From Chara braunii (taxonomy: Eukaryota > Streptophyta > Charophyceae > Charales > Characeae), in contig BFEA01000385.1 of the NCBI GenBank assembly GCA_003427395.1, forward strand, positions 990,150 to 1,046,361: 56,212 nucleotides of DNA. Direction: 5' to 3'. Shown here in pieces: positions 48,353 to 56,212 of the stretch (positions are counted from its first letter, which is position 1; every line of letters begins with the position of its first letter). Under the pieces are notes generated by a model. That model had not been told where the DNA came from, did not search any database, and worked only from the letters and a program-made list of their open reading frames with translations. A program made the position numbers and the translations under genes.

Positions 48353-48370
48353 GTCAAACCAAGCTATGAA

Positions 48371-48520
48371 GAGTTGCTCTGCTGCGCGCTGTGAGATGGG
48401 GAGTTGCTCTGCTGCGCGCTGAAAGATGCGGAGTGGCTCTGCTGCGCGCTGAAATATGGGGAGTTGCTCTGCTGCGCGCTGAAATATGGGGAGTTGCTCT
48501 GCTGCGCGCTGAAACATGGG
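48371..48520. repeat. 30-bp minisatellite, five copies
   Basis: Exactly five 30-bp units of GAGTTGCTCTGCTGCGCGCT plus a variable 10-mer (GTGAGATGGG, GAAAGATGCG, GAAATATGGG twice, GAAACATGGG). It starts 7 bp after the U2 insertion. The period is a multiple of three, so frames stay open on both strands; that is not evidence of coding. Confidence 0.97.
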
Positions 48521-49332
48521 GTTCCGGATTCTCTACAGCGCTAAACCCAAGACTGAAGCCGGGATGCCGTGGGCTCCTGAATATCATGTGACGGATTAGG
48601 GACGGCAAAGGCTTGTGGGTATTAGTAGTTTCTTCATTCTTGGAGTGGCAAATTCGGACGAAAACGTAATTTCGATTTTTTTTTGGTAGTATGAAAATGG
48701 AAGTTGCCCAAAAATGTGTAAGGAAACCAATCATCATATCTTTGGCCAAATAGCCTACTATTTAACGGACTGTTCGTGACTTGGTGGTGTGGGAATTACC
48801 CCCGGACATGACATTACGTTGAAAAACAAGAGTGTACGAAAAGTAGGGAATAGTAATACAAATCAACGAACTCTGAACGGTGACCTTGTTTGATGAAGCA
48901 ATATCCAGGAACCGAAGATCGAATGTTCATTGGTAGGGGTCATTTTCCTTGTGGTGGGTTGAGTCAGTTGGTCTTCGAGGTCGTTTCTGCTCTTTTCTCT
49001 CTGCAGTAAGCGCGCAGGATGCACAGCTAAGAACTTGGCCCAGTGTGTGGAACTGACACTTAAAAAAGAAGTGTTGCCTGCATAAATTTTTGTTGTCCAT
49101 CAATCTATCAGTGAATGATTTACAATTGGGAGACATGGACGAAAAACAATAGAAATAGGGGTGATAGAGAAGAAGAAGAGAAATATAGAAGAGAAGAGAG
49201 TATATCCGATTACCAGAAATAAAGAAAAGAAAAGATGAAGACGGAAGGAGAGCGAGGAGTTTTGTCTCATTTGCTTTTGGTTTGGTCCCTTCTCCTTGGT
49301 GTTTGGTTGCCTTCCAATCGTTCCCTTTTCAG

Positions 49333-50058
49333 GCAAATGAAGTGGTCGCTGCTGGATGAGGTGACATGGCCAGAGTACTTGCTATTTTACCTGGTGGCAA
49401 GGAATTTCGGGAAGGAGAGAGGGCTTGATCTTGTGCGCTCAGGTCTTCTAAAGTCGGAGTATTACGTGCTGCCTCTGGAGGTTAAGTTGGCAATGCTGTC
49501 CTTCCTGTGTGATGATGCTTTGGAGACGTGTGATGTAAGGGCTGAAATTCTCGTCAGAGAGAGTAATGAATTGGAGGGTGGCAAACCGATGCCCATATGT
49601 AGGAGAGCGGAGATCGATCTGATCAGGCCTTCAACGCCTGTGCCGAAGGCTGATACTTTGCAATTGACTGCGGAGAAGCAGAAGAAAAGGAGAGGGAGGC
49701 CGCCAAAAGTTAAAGTTGAAGTGTCAGAGATTTCTGAGCCGCCAGCCGTGCAAAGGGTGGAAGAGTTGGATGTCGTGAAGGCGGTAGAAGGAGATGATGG
49801 CAATGCAGACGAGTGCGTGTTGTGTGGCATGGATGGCAACCTGCTGTGCTGCGACGGCTGCCCTGCTGCTTTTCACACACGATGTGTTGTTGGGATGGCG
49901 AAGATGACCATTCCATCGGGCCCGTGGTTCTGTCCAGAGTGTGTTATTGCCAGACGGGAGGTTGCTGGGGCAGATCGGCTTGCAGGACTCAGACTGGAAG
50001 CTCTTGGAGCGGATCTTTGGGGGCGAATGTTCTGGTTTTCTTGCGGGCGTGTGCTTGT
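49333..50058 (+). CDS. PTM-like: PTM-like protein, exon 2 (WHIM-like region, AT-hook, PHD finger)
   Basis: Encodes residues 1491-1732 of the spliced product plus two bases of the next codon. KWSLLDEVTWPEYLLFYLV, then YYVLPLEVKLAMLSFLCDDA, is the WHIM/WSD-type stretch that follows DDT in PTM and BAZ/ISWI partners. A second AT-hook, KKRRGRPPK, comes before the PHD finger (Cys 1652 to Cys 1694). The finger reads CVLC, LCCDGC, H and C in AFHTRC, then WFCPEC, a complete C4HC3 set for two zincs. After it LEALGADLWGRMFWFSCGRV matches the conserved post-PHD block of plant PTM. PHD fingers of this group read histone H3 tails. The acceptor is TTTTCAG at 49332. The donor GTGAGT at 50059 leaves GT of a Val codon. 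The stop at 50060-50062 is intronic. Confidence 0.9.
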
Positions 50059-50854
50059 GTGAGTTAAGAATAACACCCACTTCCATTCGTCTTTCCCCGT
50101 CGTTGCACTGTTTCTTTTCTTCTTCTCAGTTTCCAGCTCTGGCCCTATGCATGTGCCATTTTTGTAATAATTTGTTCTATAGGACAATAGCACCAGTGCG
50201 GTTCAATCATTGTGGCGATGTCGATGTCTATCCCATCAGAGGAACGGCTTCTGCCCGGTGGGGCGGAATTTTGCCGGGGTGACTGGAGGCTTATCATGCT
50301 GATCGTCGGGGATGAGCTCTCTGATACCTCTCTGATTGTCTGGGGGTGTGTGCTCAGAATAACACGTGACGGTCTTCCTTCATCTGGCTTTGTCATTGGA
50401 CTTTTGCTCTCTTCTTTCTGAGGCCTCCCTTACGCCATCACTGTCCTAGGAAAGAACAAAAATGAGCATTAATTTTGGCCGATCATGCAGAAATATGGAA
50501 TCTTTCTTTCTTGTGGATACGTTGGAGAACGACTTGATGATTGTGTGGATCATTGAACCTCAAATCGATATTTTCGTAGTTTGTTAGTTGGTAATGCATG
50601 AGTGGGCTTATCTAGTCAAGATTTTGATGTGTGCATGGGCTACTCCGTACTCAGGCAAGGCACCATTTAGAACCAACTGGTGCTGTTGCAACGGGCCCAC
50701 ACTTCGTCACGCAAGATAAATCTCTTCCTCTCTCTCGCTCTCATTTATGTATACGGGCAGCCACTAACATCAACAAGGTAACTCTCTTCCTCTCTCTCTC
50801 TCCCTCCCTGTCCACCCTCAGGCCTCTCTCATCCTCTCTGAATGCCTTCCTCTG

Positions 50855-50870
<16 letters not shown>

Positions 50871-50936
<66 letters not shown>
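50871..50936. repeat. (CA)n microsatellite
   Basis: About 33 CA units after a (CT)n stretch starting near 50855. Confidence 0.97.
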
Positions 50937-50937
<1 letters not shown>

Positions 50938-51589
50938 CTCTACAGCTATGGGCTCCGGGTGCCGTTGTGCCTCTCAGCCTCACTCGATGCTGAACCGCAC
51001 CAGATTGCAACAGGGCTTCTGTGACAGGCTTGAACACAAATGGTGTGGTTGCGTGGCTGCCACTGGACTATCGTACTTTGCTGCAGTTCTCAGTCTTGGA
51101 CTTCTCGGACCGCTACGCTTACTTGCCGGCCGAGGCTGGTCTTCAACTCATCTGGAAGTTACCGGACTTTCCTGGGACTGAGCTGGTGTTCAGACTGGAC
51201 CGACAGGTAACTGAGTGACTGGCCTAAAGGCCTACCGGCCTATCACACCTATAGGGCCTACTGGCACGGACAAGCCTACACAACCTGCTGGACTTAAACC
51301 ACCACTACATGGCCCCAACCAAGTTGAGAATCACTATTGAGCCTCTGGAAAAAAAATTGGAGGCTCGGGGGAAGTGGACCAACGGCTGGCGGCGCTAGCC
51401 AAAACAAAAACCAAAACGCGGTGCTAGCGTTTCGGCAGAGCTTGGCGTCCAGTGGGAATCCGCCTTGTACAAAAGAGGCCCGGATGTACCGGTGGTTTAA
51501 TGTACGGACGAGCCTGCAGGTTGAGACTATGGCATATGGGATGCAGGGCTCTGGGACTGGAATTGGGACTTCGACGCTGAGACGCTGCT

Positions 51590-52500
51590 GAGATGCGTGG
51601 AATCCTTTCACTATTTAGCAGCTGTATGTTCCTTTGGCACTCTGGCAACGTAGATAAGGTAGATCCAACTTTCAACAATCAACGTAGTGAACGGTACCAA
51701 GGCTGATACAAGCAATTGCAGTATTTTGCATGAGGTATGACAGCTGCAAAATCCTTTCGCTATGTAGCAACTTTATGCCCTTTGACACTCTGGCAAGGAA
51801 CATACGGTAGCTCCGAGTTCCAACAATCGGAGATGTGAACAGCACTAAGGCTGACACAAAAAAATGCAGTGCTTTGCGTGAGGTTTGGCAGCTGCATGTT
51901 TCTTCCGCTGAATGTTGTATAACAGATGGCATGGAGTTATGCTCTCTAAAATGATGGAGGATATGATAGAATGCGGTGCTGCACTATGTTGGGTTGCAAC
52001 ACCAAGATACCACTTTTGGTGATGGGCTTGGCATGGAATACCCAGCCAGATTGCTGTGTCATAGACCCAGGCCGTGCTTGTGCTGACGCAAGTAAGTGCA
52101 GTTCTTTGCATGAGGTGTGACAACTGCATGTTTCTTCGACAGAATGTTTCGTTACAGATGGCATGGAGGTATGCTCTCTAACATGATGGTAGAAATAATA
52201 GAACGAGGTGCTGCACTATGTTGGGTTGCATTACCAAGATACTGCTTTTAATGGTGGGCTTGGCATGTCATACCCAGCTGGATCGTTGTGTAGTAGGGCC
52301 AGGCCCCACTTGTGCTATGTTCGTGCGAAGGAAGCATGAATCTGGTCCTAACAATGACCAGGCTTGCTTGAACGGGCATACGAGGAGGATGTCAGTGCCG
52401 AGATAACCAAGCTGCCTTTGTTTGTTTGTGCTAAGAGAGCATGAACTTGGTCCTAAGCCCAGACCTTGCACCAGTGCTTTCCAAGCCCAGCATGCTGGTG
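51590..52500. repeat. Nested tandem repeat block in intron 2
   Basis: Three duplications follow one another. AATCCTTTCRCTAT..CACTCTGGCAA recurs at about 51600 and 51750 (period ~150 bp). TGTTTCTTC..GAATGTT, CAGATGGCATGGAG and GTGCTGCACTATGTTGGGTT recur at about 51897-52105 and 52129-52330 (period ~230 bp). GCATGAAYYTGGTCCTAA recurs near 52335 and 52439. Confidence 0.85.
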
Positions 52501-53118
52501 TCGAAGTTCCCTCCTCTTCTTATTGCCTTCCCCCCCCCCCCTCGTCTCTTGTAATGTTTAAGCAGTTGACAGACAGCAGCAGGCTCGGGTGCCTCACAAA
52601 TTGTGTTTGCAAAGGGTGCCTATAATTGGAAACATTGTGAACGCCCCACTGTGAATGCCTCAATCCCTTTTCTTTTGTCACTTTTTGATATTAGCTTGTC
52701 ACGTAGCAGACTGTACCTGTGTTGGTGACATTGGATGGCTTCTATTTTCTCTCTACGTGAGTTTTTGGTGTCCATCCCGGGATTTCATTGTGAAGCACAA
52801 CTGCCTAGGACACCCTTCGGGTTGCGGTGGTGTACACGGCAGCTGCAGGAAACTCCATCTAGGCTTGCAATGTATTGGGAGTCCAGGGTCTGGCAAAGTT
52901 TGACAAAGTACGGTTGATGCAGTGGTGGTGTAAGGCATTATCATTGTCCTGTTCGCCATTCCTGTTTCGTATGCCAGCATTCTTTGGGGCTGGTGCGTCC
53001 TATGTTCTGATTTGTGCTGTGGTTGCAGTGGTGAGTTACCGGAGTGCAGACTAAGCTTGTTGGACGTATGCATGATGACACTGACAGGCATGATTTATGT
53101 CTGCTTGCTCTTTAACAG

Positions 53119-55303
53119 CGTGGAGGATTCTGCCACTGGCACTGTTCCTCATTACTATAGCCCCCCAGACATGCCCAAGCTTCTGGCTTACTTGGACGAG
53201 TGCCCTGGAGGATGCCAGGGTCTGAGAGAGGCAGTAGCAAAGTGCATCGAAGCTTGCCAGCCCTGGATGGAAGCTCGGCGGCGGGAGTGGGAAATGGAGA
53301 CAACGAAAGTGCAAGTAGATAAGAATGAGAAGGAGAATGAAAGCGCGGCTGTGGTGAAGACTGAGGAAGCAACCACCGATCCAGTCGATCCATGTGAACT
53401 AGCCTGTGGAAAAGATGTTGCCAAGGTTGAAGGTGTTGGTAGGGTCTCCCCAAAGCCAGAATCAGTCCCAGCTGTGAAGGGGGAGCAAGACACAGTAAGT
53501 GATGGCGAGGGGAAATGCAGCAATGTTCTTTCTTCACAGAGCGTTGATGCTGGTTTGGCTGTTGGAAATGGAGGGGACCTCTTAGGCAGAGGCAAACATG
53601 CTGAGGATCCCCAGGGAATGGCCCATGAAAGCGGTATACTTCTGGATAAAGCCCTTACGAATGTATTCTGTGAAGACAAAGTAGATAGTGAGGAACTTAT
53701 GGGAAGGGATAAGAAGCAGAGTTTGGAGGGAAGGGGGGATGACAAATTGATAGAGAAGGATCCAAAGCTGGAGGCAGGGACACTGTCCATGGATATCATT
53801 GGAAAGGAGGTTCCTGTATCAGGTTGTAAGCTTGAATGCGCCGGTGGTGCTCCAGCAAGCCTTGCCTTTGTCAATGAGCAGCAGAGGAGAAATGGATTGG
53901 ATGGGGGTGAGGTGGTCTTCCCCTTTATCGAGGCTGGTTCGATGGATGGTCTTGGGAAACCTGTGCCTGAGTGTGATGTCGCAGCTGAAGAAGTAAAAAG
54001 TGTAGTGCACTCGGACGATTGGCAGAGGAGGGAGGTGGAGCCTAGTGCCTCTTTGAGAGAATCAGAGCATGGGAGTTTGGGGCAGGATATCAAGCCTGCT
54101 TCTGTCAGCAATGCCTGTGTTGATGAGCTGGATCAGAGGGAGCCCAAGAGAAGAAGACTGGCATGCGGTGGGGTTGCTGAAGAGGGAGCTGCTGATGTCA
54201 GACCGTCCACTGATGAATCTGCATCGATATGTGATGTGCTGCCAGCCAATCCGCCTGAAGCGTTTAAGGATGGAAGTTCCACAGATAAACGAAATGGAAT
54301 AGAGTCTGGAGCATGTGACAATGCAGGCATTTCAGCAAGTGGGCCGAGAAGAAACAGTTTAGAAGAGGCCAGGGTGGTTGTAAGCGTTGAGATCTGCTCT
54401 CGTGAAATTGGGTCAGCAGGTCTCGACTGTGGGACAAGTATGCTGGAGGAGAGGAGAGCTGTTGTAGAGGGGACAACGAGAGAGCGGGATATAGACCAGC
54501 AGAGGCTGAGCGTAGAACAGAAATCCCTAGAGAATGATAAGATGGGAGCTGCAAGTAGTGCGGTTGTTTCTTCAGTTGGTGTTGAACTCAAGGACTGTTG
54601 CAATAGAGTCAAATTGGCGGATGACTTACGAGAACAGGGGAGCAACTTAACATTGTCTGCTGATGACAACCAAAAGATGGCCGAGGAGATTGCTAGAAGA
54701 GAAGTGGAGGAAACTGCGGGAGGAGATGAGCACGGAACTGTTGCGAGGACAGCCAACAGGTGTGGTCCACTGTCGGTTGATGACAAAGAGAAGATGATGG
54801 TGGGGAATGGTAGAAGAGATGTGGAGGAAACTGCTAGACGAGACGAGGAAGAAACTGGCAGGAATGTCATCGAGTGCGGTCCATGTGTGCCTTTGCCTTT
54901 GGGCACAAACCTGTGTGATGCTAAGACTTTAGATGGGATGGTTGATGGAACAGCGGGTCAGGGGTGCTTGGCGAGTAACAATGCAACTGCAACAGAAGCA
55001 CTTGAAGCAGAGCATCTGAATCGAATTGGTGGAAAGTGGAATGAGATGTTCACCCATGTCAATAGATATGCTCTTGCAGAACTCTCTGCAACGGCTGCAG
55101 CGAAGCTGATGAGTGTGCCAAATAGTGGTGGTGCACCAGCGGACTCTGCAGCAAAAAAGAAGAGACGGCGGGCTGATTTGACAGAGCAGATGCGTGTTTT
55201 CTCTGAGACTCTGGAGAAATTTCACTGGCCACAGAAGTCGAAGATCACCACTCCTGACAAATGTGGATGGTGCAGTATGTGCAAGAATGGTTCTCTGAAA
55301 AAG
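53119..55303 (+). CDS. PTM-like: PTM-like protein, exon 3 (middle conserved blocks; gene continues)
   Basis: Encodes residues 1734-2461 of the model after completing Val 1733. It opens with VPHYYSPPDMPKLLAYLDEC, which aligns with the YY-containing block after the PHD finger of plant PTM. A long acidic, probably disordered stretch follows. It holds a basic cluster, EPKRRRLAC, and a diverged 39-codon tandem repeat (from 54653 and 54770). A second basic cluster, AAKKKRRRADL, precedes the conserved block FHWPQKSKITTPDKCGWCSM, ending CK, which is a cysteine-rich motif of this family. The donor AAG|GTGAGA at 55303/55304 is in phase 0. The remaining C-terminal exons, which in Arabidopsis PTM include membrane segments, lie beyond the window. 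Confidence 0.88.
54653..54886 (+). repeat. Diverged 117-bp in-frame tandem repeat in exon 3
   Basis: LSADDNQKM...RREVEETA...CGP (from 54653) and LSVDDKEKM...RRDVEETA...CGP (from 54770), 39 codons apart. Older than the exact duplication in exon 1, as the copies have diverged in sequence. Confidence 0.8.

Positions 55304-56212
<909 letters not shown>

Larger units (their letters stand above)
42883..49332 (+). other. Intron 1 of the PTM-like gene (6.45 kb)
   Basis: GT-AG intron: donor GTGAGA at 42883, acceptor CCCTTTTCAG ending at 49332. Joining 42882 to 49333 completes an Arg codon and keeps the frame open. The intron is full of repeats, listed separately. I see no further coding exon in it. 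The short frames around 43000-44300 and 47600-49300 lack motifs. Confidence 0.8.
50059..53118 (+). other. Intron 2 of the PTM-like gene (3.06 kb)
   Basis: Donor GTGAGT at 50059, acceptor CTCTTTAACAG ending at 53118. Direct joining completes a Val codon and gives VLV followed by VEDSATGTVPHYYS, a spacing that fits the plant PTM block between the post-PHD and YY-containing regions. A 65-codon frame at 51021-51218 has no clear family match and is not called as an exon. Confidence 0.75.

Noticed and set aside
48371-48520. CRISPR-like array
   Set aside because: The five 30-bp units are directly adjacent with no spacers; it is a plain minisatellite in a eukaryotic intron.
50130-50165. Alternative acceptor at 50130 for exon 3
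   Set aside because: CTTCTCAG is a good acceptor, but the joined frame hits a stop after about 12 codons.
51021-51218. 65-codon frame as an extra exon of the PTM-like gene
   Set aside because: No match to the family; direct splicing of exon 2 to exon 3 already gives the expected spacing and phase.

Overview
The window looks like nuclear DNA from a streptophyte, most likely a charophyte green alga of the Chara type. Reasons: there is one recognisable plant-specific gene, with long GT-AG introns, set in a very repeat-rich background of microsatellites, diverged tandem arrays, small inverted-repeat transposons and retroposition footprints. The assembly also contains N runs and a duplicated join. 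The species is inferred, not shown.

Layout. 1-9.15 kb: no gene; (TA)n, (AGT)n, (GAA)n, (TG)n, (GA)n, tRNA-like blocks, and an array of about three diverged ~1 kb units built around (ATT)n. 9.15-19.7 kb: no confident gene; dispersed repeat families A (hairpin) and B, a CACA-rich higher-order minisatellite (12.7-14.4 kb) and a ~337-bp tandem duplication (17.0-17.8 kb). 19.7-28.7 kb: AT-rich sequence holding three members of one transposon family with CTAGGCTACC-type ends; two have exact 8-bp target duplications and one is nested in another. 28.7-36.6 kb: GC-richer and structure-rich, with a 25S-rRNA-like scrap, ~190-bp degenerate units, a 1-kb array of hairpins with covarying stems, a 655-bp gap and a third copy of family B.

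36.6 kb to the end: a PTM/DDT-PHD-WHIM-type chromatin protein gene on the plus strand. Three exons can be joined in frame: 38411-42882, 49333-50058 and 53119-55303. They give at least 2,461 codons, with the C-terminus beyond the window. Domain order is Tudor-like, AT-hook, a very long disordered acidic/basic region, DDT, WHIM-like, second AT-hook, PHD finger, conserved PTM middle blocks, and a CGWC-x2-C block. Its introns carry a truncated U2 snRNA retrocopy, a poly(A)-only insertion, long polypyrimidine and polypurine tracts, and several minisatellites.

Only this gene is supported with confidence. Most other open frames are short, repeat-derived or shadows. The strongest unexplained signals are the hairpin array at 33.27-34.21 kb and the structured repeats around it.
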